Source of the DNA: Calendula officinalis
Taxonomy: Eukaryota > Streptophyta > Magnoliopsida > Asterales > Asteraceae
NCBI GenBank assembly: GCA_963853835.1
Contig: OY970829.1
Location: 5,314,446-5,378,445 of the forward strand
Direction of reading: 5' to 3'
DNA: 64,000 nucleotides
Positions 11,551-25,307 of this stretch are shown piece by piece. The number at the start of each line of letters is the position of its first letter. The first letter of the stretch is position 1. The notes beneath the pieces are model-generated. The model had not been told where the DNA came from, ran no database searches, and saw only the letters and a program-made list of their open reading frames with translations. Position numbers and translations under genes: made by a program.

Positions 11551-12695
11551 TGAAGGGTTTCATTGACACTGATTGACTACATGGCTCAACCTCCTAGTCA
11601 CTTGGTTCGAACCACACTGACCAAGAACATGAACTTGTTCTTGACCGGTTAAAACCAACTAGCTGATTTAATCCCTAAAAGCGGAACTGAGATTAAACCT
11701 AATCCTTAAACCCTAAAGGATTGGGATCTTGGAGATCTCGATTAGATTAACAAGAAAGAAACCTTGTACGAAAAACTCGAACACCCACATACCCTTGTGG
11801 TATTCGACAAACACCAAGAACCCTAGGGTTCCTGGGTTCGAATTCGGCCAAGAGGGAGAAGGGAGAAAAGGGTTTTCTCAAAACATACCTTGTTGTTTGC
11901 TTAAGATAGATCCACTGATGATGAACAGATCGATTGATCTTCTAGTTGATCCTTGTAATGATCTTCGAATCTTCAAGACTTGAATAATACGAAGAACGAA
12001 TGAAGAACACCAAGAACAATTGAAGAACACAAAGCTTGTGTTCTTCCTTGTTGGTATTCGACCGAATGGAGGGAGAGGAGGTGGCTAGGGTTTTGGCCAA
12101 GTGGTGTAACAAAATAAGGGAACCCCAAGCCTTCTATTTATAATAGAAGGACTTTCACTTAGGGCCCTTCTAGTTTAATTAACATTAATCTTTAATTAAA
12201 CTTATTCTTTTACATATTAAACCCTTGTAGTTTATCTAGTTATTATTGTTACACTTAATTATTAAATATCTAGTATTATACACTTAATATTTCAGTACCC
12301 ATATACACGAAATATATTCTTGTATTTATACTTTTAATAATTGATTATATAATAAACTTTATATAATCTAAACAATAATATTATCCAAACACTATATAAT
12401 TTAATAGCTTTAAATCATATCATGGATAATTACTAATTAACACATTGTATATTTACTCAACTAGTAAATGTACAAATACTTATATTAATTAGTTAGTTAA
12501 ACTAATCTAGTAATAAGTCAAACTTGACTTAATACTTAATTGATTCATAAATGACTTATTATGAATCATTCCTCTTCCAAGTATCATTACATATCTTACT
12601 CGTATTACATGCACTTACCGGTGTGACCCTTAAGTGTTTCGTAGGCATGGATGTATCATCATAGGTTGACTAACTGTGCACATAAATCCTTCACA
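11551..12695 (-). repeat. 5' LTR of element A (about 1145 bp)
   Basis: On the minus strand it starts TGTGAAGGATTTATGTGCAC and ends ...AAACCCTTCA next to the PBS. It is homologous over its length to the solo LTR at 17602-18632, for instance GTCAACCTATGATG and CATCCATGCCTACGAAAC. The right boundary is uncertain by 2-4 bases because B sequence at the junction also reads ACAAAGCACC. Confidence 0.8.
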
Positions 12696-13165
12696 AAGCA
12701 CCTTTGAGAAAACGAGAACCGAAACCTAAACCGAAAACCCTTTCGGTTCGACGGCGGCGTAGCGGTGGCGACGACGTAGCAGCGGCGGTAGTTCGGTCGA
12801 CGGTGGTGGTGGTCGGCCGAATGGTGTAGAGCACAAAAGATTAAGTGTAAAAGTCTATTAGGTCAATATCCTGGACCTTTTATTTATACTCACACAATTA
12901 CTAATTAGAGTCAAACTCTAATTGGCCTGGTCCACCAAAGCCCGCTGTAATTAGTTAACTCATTAAACTAATGACAAGCCCGGTCCAATTAGTTAGTTAA
13001 TAACCCATTAACTAACTTAGCCCAATCGTCATTCTATTAAACCATTAATTAAATACCTCGTTATATCTCGTGTTCGTTGACGCCTCGAGGGCAACCCGAA
13101 GAGGACTCTAAAATACCCGAACCGGAATACCGGTTTATTTGATGTGTTGGACACCAATTCCAACA
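12696..13165 (-). repeat. 3' LTR of element B, 5' part only
   Basis: It matches 20816-21031, 26497-26607 and 36267-36428 in that order, including the GTTCGACGGCGGCG block and TAATTAGTTAACTCATT. It starts at AAGCACC, so roughly 310 bp present in the 5' LTR (20502-20815) are missing here. The break coincides with the end of element A. This copy carries the empty sites of insertions D, E and the MITE at 36040. Confidence 0.85.
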
Positions 13166-13176
13166 GTCTCCCACTT
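13166..13176 (-). other. Polypurine tract of element B
   Basis: GTCTCCCACTT on the plus strand, that is AAGTGGGAGAC on the minus strand, directly beside the LTR start TGTTGGAATT. Confidence 0.85.
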
Positions 13177-14074
13177 GGACATCTCATCAACTCTAAATGG
13201 TATGCGTAAGTGTATCCTTTATAGTGTGCATAACATGTGCAGCTGCTGAACTCTGAACTATAAGAAACAGTTCCTAAGATAATGGATCATATGTTCTTCG
13301 TTGCACGATATCACGTAACTAATGACATGGACATGTCAATCACTTTAGTTATGATTATACTCCCTGATTCAAGATTTATGATGATGGTTTTGACTATTCA
13401 ATTGAACTTTCAATTTAGTCATGACCTGCGCAGGTACTTCAAGTGTCATATCAAATCAACAGGGGGCTCAATGATATCTCCTCTCTCACTGTGACAGACG
13501 GAACGAATAAACCTTAACTACACCATCTTCCTTCATAGTTATCACATGATATATGGAACTAATGTGTATAGCTACCAGTTACGAATAGCGTTGGAGTTAG
13601 ACCAATGTATCACGAAATCGTACTAGGGAAACGATGCATCTTGGTTTGAAGACTCATACGATATTACCATCTCACTATTACCTATGATGAATCCACGAGG
13701 TAAATCTCCGAGCATGGGTTGGTCCAACATTTAAAAGAAGCACCTTTTAAATGCTCAAGAGAGTAGCAACAATCTCCATGCAATGTTCATCCTTTTGAAC
13801 AATCTACTAACTCTCTCATGACATCTTAATTCAGTTATCATTCCCATGAGAACGATGAATTGTGGACGTTTTAAGTAACCTCTTAAATTAGTTTGGAATA
13901 GGTTCTAAACATGCAAAAGTGAAATGGAAAATTTAAATACAATATGAATGATAGAACACTTGCATATTATTTAATCTCTATAAATAAATCACCAGTCCAT
14001 ACAATTTAATTTTCACTACAAATTTTAATTGAATAACACTAACATAAGTCACTATGAAATCTAATTCCTATCGT
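13177..14074 (-). other. 3' noncoding region of element B
   Basis: About 900 bp between the end of pol and the PPT. No gene recognised. Element C has a similar-sized stretch at the same place. Confidence 0.6.
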
Positions 14075-14592
14075 CGTAGCATGAGCATTATGCTTGTCAC
14101 GACTTAGTGGTGTTGTGAAAGGATCAGCCGGATTGTCTTCCGACGATACTCTAGTCACAATGATGTCACCTTCCTCAACGCGCTTTCTCACATATTGATA
14201 CTATCTGAGCATATGCTTTGTTCTACTGTGATCCTTTGATTATTTAGTCAAAGCGATTGCACCTTCATTATCACTGGGTCCTTGATACTTGTTACGACAC
14301 CAAGGTCACCAATGAAATTCTTCAACCGTGTAGCCTCTTTTGTTGCCTCACTAGCAGCAATATACTCAGACTCACAAGTTGTGTCAGCGACCGTCTTCTG
14401 CTTGGAACTCTTCCAAGTGATAGCTCCTCCATCCAACAAGAACACCCACCCAGATTGTGAGCACGAGTTATCTCTATTCGTTTGGAAACTCGCGTCACAA
14501 TAGCCCTCCACTTTCTGTTCGTCTTTCACACCATACAGTAAGAACATATCATTTGTTCGTCTTACGTACTTAAGAATCATTTTCACCGCAGT
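14075..14592 (-). pseudogene. RNase H domain of element B
   Basis: The peptide includes ILKYVRRTNDMFLLYG, then GYCDASFQTN (catalytic Asp), CSQSGWVFLL, TTCESEYIAASEA (catalytic Glu) and ATRLKNFI, the standard copia RNase H order. It is separated from RT by a single TAG where copia elements have Trp (HWTAVK-like context). A frameshift near 14280 moves the last part (DNEGAIALTK, then IIVTRVSSEDNPADPFT, to about 14075) into another frame. It would degrade the RNA strand during reverse transcription. Confidence 0.88.
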
Positions 14593-15582
14593 CTAATGAT
14601 CGTTTCTAGGGTTGTCCTTGAATCGACTCACCATGCTCAAAGTATATGAGACATCCGGATGAGTACATATCATGGCATACATGATCGATCCTATAGCCGA
14701 GGCGTATATGTTACGACTCATCTTCTCCAGTTTTTGCTCAGTACTGGGACATTGACTCTTAGACAATGTTATGCCATGGTTCATGGGTAGATACCCTTTC
14801 TTGGAATCAACCATACTAAACCTTTTCAGTATTTTATCCACGGATGTACTCTGGCTCAATTCTATAAGATGTCTTTCTCTATTTCTGTATATCTTTATAC
14901 CAAGTATATACGCTGCATCTCCTAGATCCTTCATTGCGAAACATTTTCCCAACCAAGAATTCAAATCTTGCAGTGTAGGAATATGATTTCCAATGAGTAG
15001 TATGTCATCCACATACAACACTAGAAAGACTACAACGCTCCCACTAACTTTGATATAAACGCAGGACTTATCTTCATTTATAGAGAAACCAAACTCCTTG
15101 ACTTTCTCTTGAAAGCAAAGATTACAGCTACGTGATGCTTGTTTTAATCCATAGATTGACTTTTCAAGCTTGCACAGTCTATCAGGATATTTCTTGTTGA
15201 TAAAACCCTCTTGATGTGCCATATAGACATCCTCAGTAAGTTTTCCATCAAGAAAAACTGTTTTCACATCTATCTGCCAAATTTCATAATCATGAAATGC
15301 AGCTATGGCAAGCAATATTCCGATAGACTTTATTTTGGCTACTGGTGAAAAGGTTTCATCATAATCAATCCTATGAGCTTGAGTGTAACCCTTTGCAACC
15401 AACCTAGCCTTATAGGTGTGCATATTCTCATCCATGTCGGTCTTTTTCTTGAAGATCAACTTGTACCCAACGATTTTAATGTCGGGCGAAGTGTCAATCA
15501 AGTTCCAAACATGATTGTCGTACATAGACTGAATCTCGATTTCCATAGCCTCTTTCCATTTATGGGCCTCAGGGCATTCCAT
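14593..15582 (-). pseudogene. Reverse transcriptase domain of element B
   Basis: A 329-codon open frame with the copia RT blocks in order: KARLVAKGYTQ and YDETFSPVA, LLAIAAFHDYEIWQIDVKT (first catalytic Asp), VYMAHQEGF, KSIYGLKQASR, and LYVDDILLIG with the catalytic YVDD at about residue 190. GSIMYAMICTHPDVSY near the end matches the connection to RNase H. VKTVFLDG replaces the usual VKTAFLNG, and SRSCNLCF replaces the usual SRSWNxRF, signs of decay. The frame ends at the nonsense codon before RNase H. Confidence 0.92.
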
Positions 15583-15782
15583 AGCTTTCTCAAAGTTTGA
15601 TGGCTCATCATCATCAATCGGTAAACTATTACTGGTTGATGCATCACCTTCAGCAATATGGTAATCATAATAATCACCTAAATGCTCAGGATGGCGAATA
15701 ACTCTAGAGGATCTACGTGGAACGATAAGAGTTATATCATCTTCCTTAACAGGAGTCTCATCCTCTCGTTAAGTGCTAGTGT
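15583..15782 (-). pseudogene. Integrase-to-RT connecting region of element B
   Basis: Low-complexity acidic spacer between integrase and RT, frame broken by stops. No domain expected here. Confidence 0.5.
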
Positions 15783-16785
15783 CTAGAGGATCCCACTGTC
15801 TTCTTTGGATATTAACTCTCTCTCGAGGAAGAATCCTCTTCGAGATACGAACACTTTGTTCTCTTTCGGATTATAAAACCGATATCCAAAAGACTGTTGT
15901 GGGTAGCCAACGAAGTAACATCTCTCTGATTTATGATCTAGCTTGTCGTGAGATTCATGTCTAACATAAACTTCACAACCGCAAATCTTCAAATGTTTAA
16001 GGGAGGGAGGATTCCCTGTCCACATTTCAGAGGGAGTTTTAGTAACGTTCTTAGTTGGTACAAGGTTCAAGACATGTGCTGCTGTTGATTGACTCATCAT
16101 TGATCGTACCATGTCTAACAAGTTTCAATTTCTCCTTTCCGACACTCCATTAAGTTGTGGGGTTCGTGGATGAGAGAGTTGAGATACTATTCACAACTCT
16201 TGAGATGATCGATAAACTCTTAACTAAGATAGTTTGCACCCCTGTCGGAGCGAAGCATCTTAATCTTCTTGCCCAGTTGATTTCTACTTCATTCTGAAAT
16301 ACTTTAAATGTTTCAAAGGTTTCAGACTTATGTTTAATCAAATAAATATAACCATATCTTCTGAAATCATCAGTAAATGTGGCAAAGTATCGTTCACCAT
16401 GTCTAGTGCTTGACTTGAATGGTCCACACACATCAGTGTGTACAAGATCTAACAAGTCTTTGCCTCTTTCACAAGACCTTGTGAATGGTGCCTTTGTCAT
16501 CTTGCCAAGTAAACAAGACTCGCACACATCATCTGATTTTAAGTCAAATGATTCTAACACTCCATCCTTTTGGAGTTTAGCAATGCGTTTCTTATTTATA
16601 TGGCCTAAGCGACAATGCCATATATATGATTTATAAAATACACATTTGGATGAATCAACATTCAAATTTAGATTTCTATTGTTTACGCAACTAACATTTT
16701 CATATATACCAGCACAAGGAATAGCTTTAAGATAAAACACATCATTATTATAAACTAAAATGGAACCATTTTCGTTGTCAAACAA
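15783..16785 (-). pseudogene. GAG-pre-integrase and integrase of element B
   Basis: From 16785 downward: the HHCC zinc-binding region (WHCRLGHINKKRIAKL, then CESCLLGKMTKAPF), the first catalytic Asp in LVHTDVCGPF, and FTDDFRRYGYIYLIKHKSE. The second Asp (RSDRGANYLS) and the Glu (GVSERRN) are visible near 16240 and 16135 but in shifted frames with stops. From 16121 the C-terminal side resumes: DMVRSMMSQST, AAHVLNLVPTKNV, MWTGNPPSLKHLKICGCE, CYFVGYPQQSFGYRFYNP. So the D-D-E triad is present but the gene is broken. It would insert the cDNA into the genome. Confidence 0.88.
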
Positions 16786-16787
16786 AA

Positions 16788-17120
16788 TTAAAAACTATCC
16801 TTAAACAATACGTAAAATGAAATAATGTTGCGTGCCATATATGGCGAAAAACAAACATCTATTAAAGTAATTGAATGACCAGTACTAAGCATGAGCTCAT
16901 AATCTCCAATCTTGGTGACAGAAGTTGAGACTCTGTTTCCCATGATTAGATTCAGCTCACCATGCTTCAGCTTCCTACTATTCTTTAGTCCTTGCATATC
17001 AGTGCAAATGTGAGTATCACACCTTGTATCAAGGACCCAAGAATTAGACATATAAGCAATGAGAAGTTCAATCATAAATGTAACCGAGGTGCCATACTTT
17101 TGGACCCTGTGATTCTTCAA
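16788..17120 (-). pseudogene. Aspartic protease of element B, active site mutated
   Basis: The peptide reads NSWVLDTRCDTHICTDMQGL. Copia proteases have DTG at this position; here the Gly is Arg, and the next Gly is Asp. Downstream LIMGNRVSTSVTKIGDYEL fits the flap region. Loss of the DTG glycine should abolish processing of the polyprotein. Confidence 0.85.
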
Positions 17121-17601
17121 ATTATTCAGATACTTTGGGCAGCTTCTTTTCCAGTGACCAAATTCATTGCAATGGAAACATATGGAATTCTTTGGTGCTA
17201 TTGGTGAACTTCTCTTTCTCTTAAGCTTTCATTGGGCATGTCCCACCTTAGCTTCCCCTTTTCCACTGAGTGAGAAGGTTCACTTGTCGTAGCACCTTTT
17301 GATTCAATAGTTAAGATAGGAGTATCAGAATAAAGTTATGAAGACCTGACATCTTTGCTTCAGCAATTATTAGTTCCTTGCATAACTCTATGAGTGTATT
17401 GTCTTTCTTATTCTTGTCGTAGTCTGATAGGAACGAAAGATATGCCGGAGTTAGCGAGTTCAAGACCATGTCAACTACTAATTCCTTAGGCACATTTACA
17501 CCCAAACTTTCTGACATATTTATGGATCCTCTCATCTTTTCGATGAAGCTACATACAGACTCTTCTTCTCTCATTTTGCAATTTGAAATGAATCTTAGGT
17601 T
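17121..17601 (-). pseudogene. Gag of element B, C-terminal part with zinc knuckle
   Basis: A gag core lies at 17311-17596 (EEESVCSFIEKMRGSI, MVLNSLTPAYLSFLSDYDKN). A CCHC zinc knuckle CFHCNEFGHWKRSC sits near 17140-17190. Between them the frame is disturbed near 17230-17320. The N-terminal part is at 18633-18790, across the solo LTR. Confidence 0.85.
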
Positions 17602-18632
17602 TGTTGGAATTATGTGCACATTTAGTCAACCTATGATGAAACATCCATGCCTACGAAACGCTTAATGGTCACAACGGTGAGTGCATGTCATTCGAGAAAG
17701 GATATGTAATGATACTTTGTAGAGGAATGATTCATAATAGTCATTATGAATCAGTTAAGTATTAAGTTAAGTTTAACTAACTAATTGATACAAGTATTTG
17801 TGCATTTACTAGTTGAATAAATGTACAATGTGTTAATTGTAGATTATCCATATTATGATTTAAAGCTATTAAATCATATAAGTGTTTGGATAATATAATT
17901 GTCTAAGTTATATAAAGTTTATTATATAATTAATTATTAAAAGTACAAAATACAAAGTATATATATATTTTGTGTATTATAATACCGAAATATATAAGTG
18001 TATAATACTAGACATTTAATAATTAAGTGCAACAATAATAACTAGATAAACTATAAGGGATGGAAACGTAAAAGGGAAAGTTTAATTAAGAAGTTAATCT
18101 TAATTAAACTAGAAGGACCTAAAGTGCAACTTGTTTAACTATAAATAAGAGGCTTAGGGTAACCCTAAAACCCCTTACAACCCCACAAGAAATCCCTCCC
18201 CTTCCCTTCCTCCCATTCGGCCGAATACACACACAAGGAAGAACACAAGCTTCGTGTTTTTCCTTCGTTCTTCATGTTCTTCAAGTATTGAAGTACAAGG
18301 ATCATTGCAAGGACCGACTAGAAGGTTTCTCGTCGTGCATCATCACCAGTGGACTTACTTAAGCAGTTAAGGTTTGCTTGTTTGAATAGACACAAGCGTG
18401 TGTGTGTGTTCAGTTTTGCGTACAAGCTTCTTTCTTCTTAATCTAGTCTAGATTTCCAACATCCTAATCCTTTAGGGTTTAATTATTAAGTTTAATCTCA
18501 GTTCCGCTTTAAGGATTAACCTAGCTAGTTAGTTTAACTGGTAAGAACAAGTCCATGTTCTTATCAGTATTGGTCGAACCAAGTGACTAGGAGGTTGACC
18601 CAGTGGGTCGATTAGTTTGTTGAAACCCTACA
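17602..18632 (+). mobile_element. Solo LTR of the A family in B gag
   Basis: 1031 bp starting TGTTGGAATTATG and ending ACCCTACA, flanked by the perfect 5-bp TSD AGGTT (17597-17601 and 18633-18637). It is homologous to the LTR of element A but lies in the opposite orientation. No internal region, PBS or PPT adjoins it. Solo LTRs of this kind arise by recombination between the two LTRs of a full element. Confidence 0.92.
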
Positions 18633-18790
18633 AGGTTTTCAATAGCATCTCGTGAATTATTCAGATAATCCACATATTTAAATTTCATAATACCCTTACG
18701 AGATGAAACCTTTTGAGATATAAAATCGAGAATGATTTCGTGTGAAAGTGGAAGTGGTGGTGGTGGAGGAAGATTGTTCTTGGAAGACAT
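18633..18790 (-). pseudogene. Gag of element B, N-terminal part
   Basis: Start codon is the complement of 18788-18790. The peptide starts MSSKNNLPPPPPLPLS and runs to NNSRDAIENL, where the AGGTT target duplication and the solo LTR interrupt it. Excluding the solo LTR and one TSD copy, the frame continues into RFISNCKMREEESVC. The proline tract replaces the usual N-terminal gag motif, so this start is less certain than the rest. Confidence 0.75.
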
Positions 18791-20488
<1,698 letters not shown>

Positions 20489-20500
20489 GCTCTGATATCG
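20489..20500 (-). other. Primer binding site of element B (mutated)
   Basis: The minus strand reads CGATATCAGAGC against the usual TGGTATCAGAGC, three changes at the 5' end. It lies one base from the LTR. Confidence 0.75.
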
Positions 20501-20501
20501 T

Positions 20502-21031
20502 TGTTGTGTTTTCAATGTATCTAGCCACAATTTATTCGTTGCGGAAAAATAAAATAACTTGACTGAACATTAACCCAGTTTAGAAAAAGTATTTGGACCG
20601 TTAGGTTTACAATTCTAATGCAACTAGAATATTTAATAAACAAATTAAATAATAAATTCGAATACTTACATTGTTATTGCTCGGTGATGAGGACAAAACT
20701 TGTGATCTCGTACGACGCAGATTAACACACAATGCTTAGGATTCAAGAAACAATCTCTCTATCGGTTCACACCCAAGTTTGGTCAAGAACGAGAGATGTA
20801 CCACAAGGTAGTACAAAGCACCCTTGAGAAAACGAGAACCGAAACCTAAAAAGAAAACCCTTTCGGTTCGACGGCGGCGGCGCACGTCGGAGCTGCGGCG
20901 GGGCAGCGGTGGCGACGGCGTAGCAGCGACAGTGGTTCGGTTGATAGTGGCGATGGTCGGCCGAATGGTGTAGAGCACAAAAGATTAAGTGTAAAATTCT
21001 ATTATGTCAATATCCTTGACCTCTTATTAAC
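20502..21031 (-). repeat. 5' LTR of element B, piece 1 (PBS-proximal)
   Basis: It starts on the plus strand TGTTGTGTTTTC, so the LTR ends ACACAACA, pairing with the TGTTGG start at 36428. From 20816 it matches 12696 onward. It is broken at 21031 by insertion D. Confidence 0.85.
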
Positions 21032-22318
21032 TGTAACGCCCTGAAATTTTAATAATTAAATAATAACAATTTAATCGTCATATCTAAATTTAAAATGAAT
21101 AATTAGTAAATTAATTATAATGAAGTTAGACAATTCGTATTATTTAAACGACACGTAATTAGACGGTTCATATTTTTTTAAACGTTCGTACATTATTAAA
21201 TGTAATTAAATAGTTTGTATCGGGTTTTGACCGGCTAGTTAATCGTAAGAGTTGGGTTGTATTCTTTGGAGTCGGGCCGGCCAAAGGCCAAGGCCCGGGC
21301 TTTCAATTACGGGCTTGTTAACTAAATGATAGTTCATTAGGGGTGTCAACCCTAAATCCACTTTATGTTTTTCCCTAATCTTTTCTAGCCGTCGACTATT
21401 TCTCTTCCCTTCGTATTTTGTTTCTTGGTTCGGCACACATGGAGGAGAACACACATCCTATTCTTTTGTTTTATTTGCACGTGTTCTTGGGCTAAAATTC
21501 ATACCAGCCACACATGGTTCATGAAATTACAATATTTTATTGAAATGGTGAGATATATGTATTCGGTGGGATCTGATGGTGCGTATGGAATTCTAACAAG
21601 CAAGCAAGCAAACATGTAGTTTCTTTGTTTCATTGATATTTTGTTGAGGCGTCTACAACCGTAGCAGTCGAACGAATTTTGGCAGCCAAGGGAATTAAGG
21701 CTGGATGTGTAGTGTCCTGGTTTACCGACTCGGGTGTTATCGTTTTATCGCGTATTGATTCGTAGGGTATAAATCCTAACTCTTTTCTTTAATAAATTCG
21801 AGCTATTTAGTTTTGTTCGATCCGTGACCAAATTTATGTTTTGTTGTATTTCGGTGTTGTAGGTTTTGGGTGTAATGCCGAATGTTGTCGTTTTATCGTT
21901 TATCAACCGAGTCTAGTTAAACTGTTTTGATGTCCTTGTCCTCATAGGTTGTAGTGCAGATTGTTGTCATTGATGGTCACTGATTTTCGTGGGTGTCGGG
22001 TCTCGGGTTGGGTAAATACCTTTTGCCAATAACCTAAACGTTTTGTTAATCGAAAAACCGGAAACCGAACCCGTAGGGTTATTGGTTTACTGCTCCGAAT
22101 AGCTTTCTTAAATAAACTAACGAGATTTTTATGAATATGAACTTCTGTGATAAAAGGAAATTTTTGGGGCTGTCGGGGGTCTCGGGAATAAGCCGGTTGA
22201 TGTCGGGATTTAAAACGGGTTTTAAATATGAAACTGAATTTTTTTAGCAGAATCTGTTCATGATGTTTGAGTCCGTTTTTACCACACTTAAAATACGGTT
22301 TTAAAATTTTGGCCCACG

Positions 22319-23066
22319 CTAGTCGCTAGTTTTCTGAGTCCTCTTTCCAACGCCGGTGACGGCTCGTTAATCTGATTTACGGTGCAAAAGTTATCGCTGT
22401 TTTAGTAAACCATCGCAGAATAGTTTTTGGTTCTGCTATTCTGTCTTGTGAGCCCGTTTTGAGCCCTTTCTGTTTGGAGTTAGCTTCCAAGGTCTTCTGG
22501 TGAATTGTAGTCCTCTGAGTTATTTGGCTACAGAAAAATTTGGGTAAAATCTAGTGAGCGGTTTGAGAGTTATAACCGTTCCCACAAAAGTGCTGAGTGC
22601 TGTTTGGTTCTGCTGAAACAACCTTTGAGCCTAATCCTAACCCGAGTTTCCTTGGGATTTGTAGGGACTTCTAGGACCTGATAAGAGACGCTCTTCTGCA
22701 CCAAGGATATTTAGGAGCATACGTCTATTCGAGGTGGGTAATCTCACTATAAACTTGTACTTACTTTCGATTCATGATTATGTGCTATATGTTATGAATT
22801 GTCTTGTTGATTGAGCTTGAGTATTGACTGTGTGATTTATCTGAGTTACCTGTGGAATGAGTTAATTGTGATCTGAGTTATCTGTTGACTGAGTTATCTG
22901 AGTTCTGAGTTCTTGAGTTAAAACATTAAACATAATATACTTGACTTGACACCGAAGAGCACTGGTGTCAGATGTTTGTCTTGGCACCGAAGAGTACTGG
23001 TGCAAGACGTTTTGACTTACACCGAAGATTACAGGTGTTGAGCCTTGAGATGGTGTGAGGCGGGCC
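22319..23066. repeat. Direct repeat in D, copy 1
   Basis: About 748 bp from CTAGTCGCTAGTTTTCTGAG to the TGGTGTGAGGCGGG end. Near-identical to 25308-26011, which lacks about 48 bp after TGACGGC. Each copy ends with three short CACCGAAG...GGTG inverted repeats. Confidence 0.9.
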
Positions 23067-25307
23067 GAAGAGTACAAGTTGGTAAAATGATTTAATTTAT
23101 TTATTTTTAGTTTTATGAGGAGTTATAAAATGAAAAATTATTAATGAGAAATAATTATGAAATTATTAAAGAATAACGAGTTATGATTGAGGAAATCTAA
23201 TAAGACTACGAGAACCCATGGGAATGCTAATGAGAAAGCTAACACATAATATGAGCAATGAATTTTATAAAGTGATAAAAATTTAATGAGTAGGGGTGTG
23301 AGAGGGGCGTAAAGAGTATACGTTGCGACCGACTCACACCTGTGCATAAGAGTCTGATTATCGAGTAATTTATTGAAACCTTCAAATATATAATTAAAAA
23401 ATGAGAATCAGCAAACCGAACTATCGAGTGTTCGTAACGAGTTTTATGAGACTTTGAGGGCCACTTCCAAACTCGGGGACGAGTTTTCTCCAAGTGGAGT
23501 TGACTAGTGGTAAAAGGGAAAACTATCAATATTAAGAGTGCGAACTGAGGATAATTATAAAGTTGTGAATTATTAAATTCGTATCACTGAGCTAATGGAG
23601 ATTAATAAATCGAGCTAAAATGTGAAAAATAAAGTTTGTGAGGAGTAGACTAAGAGAATTACCAAGAGTAAACTTTGTTATGTGCTATTATGAGCATATG
23701 TGTGCATATAACTAGCTAAAAAGTTATAAGAGTGATTAATTAATCGAGAAACTATTCCTATGAGAATATAATGAGATTATAAGAGATTATTAAAATATGG
23801 GAATTTATTGTGAATTATTCCAAATCGAGCTAAATAAGAAAAACGTTATAAGAAATTATTAAATCCAGTCGAGAAAAATGGTCATGCCAAATTATTGTGT
23901 TGAGTGATTCATATGCAAGTGATTAGATAATTTATAAGAATAATTGAGAAAAATTAATTTCATGAGATGGTAAAATTGTCAAGTTGTAAGAAATTCGTAA
24001 ATCGAGAGTAATGATGCAAATGAGAAGTGATAAGTACTATAATTATATAAATAATGATAAATTATGAAATTAGAATAATGAGAATGTTGTTAATGAGTCG
24101 GTCATGAGAAGATCTCCATAATAAAAATATAAGAAAGATTTATTATTATTGAGAAATTATCGAGCTATAAGAAACTAACAAATCAAGTTAAACGATTAAA
24201 TTATTAAAATAAATCAAAGGAGAAAATCTTTAATTATGATCAATTATTAGATTGAAACTAAGGGGAATATCGAATTAAATTATTAAATTAAATGTCATCA
24301 AACATTATACTTATTGAGTAATTACTAAACCGATAATAGTTATTAAAATGAGCACGCGAGAAAAATATAAGTGTATCAGATAATAAAATTTAATTAAAAT
24401 ACTATGAGTATCTAAATTGAGAAAACAATAAAAATATAAGTAATGAGGAAACTTTATATTGAGAACGAGAAAATAGCTGAGTAATCAAGTGCATGAGAAT
24501 TATCGAGTTAATTAATTAACCAAGTGAAGAGAAAATATTTAATTGGGGCGTTTGAGACTTAAAAATAAATGAGATTAATGAGTGGAATTTTGGTCAAATT
24601 GATCAAGAGACAATTTAAACGAGAACAAAGCGAGAAGTTAACTAAAGAGCTAAACGATAAATAATTAATCGAGTTGACGAGAATCATTAAAATGAGTTGA
24701 GAGAGTAATATTAAAAAGAGCTAACAACGAATTGTTAAATACGAGTTAGCAAGATAACTAAAAATATGGCCTAAAAGAGAAATTATCTATTCGATTAGTC
24801 TGATAACTAAATTTGATCACGCAAGGATATGTAAAAACCATTAAAAGTATATATTATTTTGACAGGTAAGAAGTCATTAAGCGAGATTTGAGTTAAATTA
24901 ATATTATGGCTTGTGTTGTGTTAAAAGCAAGTTATAGAAATTTGAGATGAATGCATTTTGAGTATATGAAAATTGAGTAAGAGGCATGAGTTGCTTACTA
25001 GGTGAACACCTTCTTTGAATGATATATGAGAATATGAGATCTCTGTGTGATAAATACATTTATTGTGAATAATGTACTTATTTGTGTATTGTTGATAGTG
25101 GTGTGAACCACTGAATTGTTTCTTACGCCTCAGACGAACTAATATCCTATAGAGTAGAAGACCTTGAAATGCCATCTATTGGTAGAGATTGCCAAGAATA
25201 AAATTTTATTTGTTGATAAAAAGTAAAGTGATAATTGGTTGGAACTGTGCGGGTCTCTAGTTTTGTGAGACCTTGAAATGCCATCTATTGGTAGAGATTG
25301 CCCGCGC
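23067..25307. other. G-over-C skewed AT-rich block between the repeats of D
   Basis: About 2.2 kb with many GAG and GAGAAAT strings and very few C residues on the plus strand. It has no open frame above about 100 codons and no motif I recognise. A 34-bp string beginning GACCTTGAAATGCCATC occurs twice near its right end (25160 and 25269). Confidence 0.6.

Larger units (their letters stand above)
1..12695 (-). mobile_element. Element A: gag-only copia-type LTR retrotransposon, left end outside window
   Basis: On the minus strand the order is 5' LTR (11551-12695), PBS (11538-11549), a long AT-rich leader (8957-11537), gag start at 8956, gag end near 1016, then noncoding AT-rich DNA to the left edge. 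No protease, integrase or RT follows gag. That layout resembles the known non-autonomous elements that keep only a gag domain (TR-GAG type). The gag is split by copia element C. The 3' LTR must lie left of the window, so no TSD can be tested. The right end abuts a truncated LTR of element B, which fits insertion of A into B's 3' LTR. The class assignment is inference. Confidence 0.7.

Noticed and set aside
12690..12695. Exact TSD of element A (CAAAG or AAGCA)
   Set aside because: The other flank is outside the window and the LTR start is ambiguous by a few bases, so no TSD is claimed.
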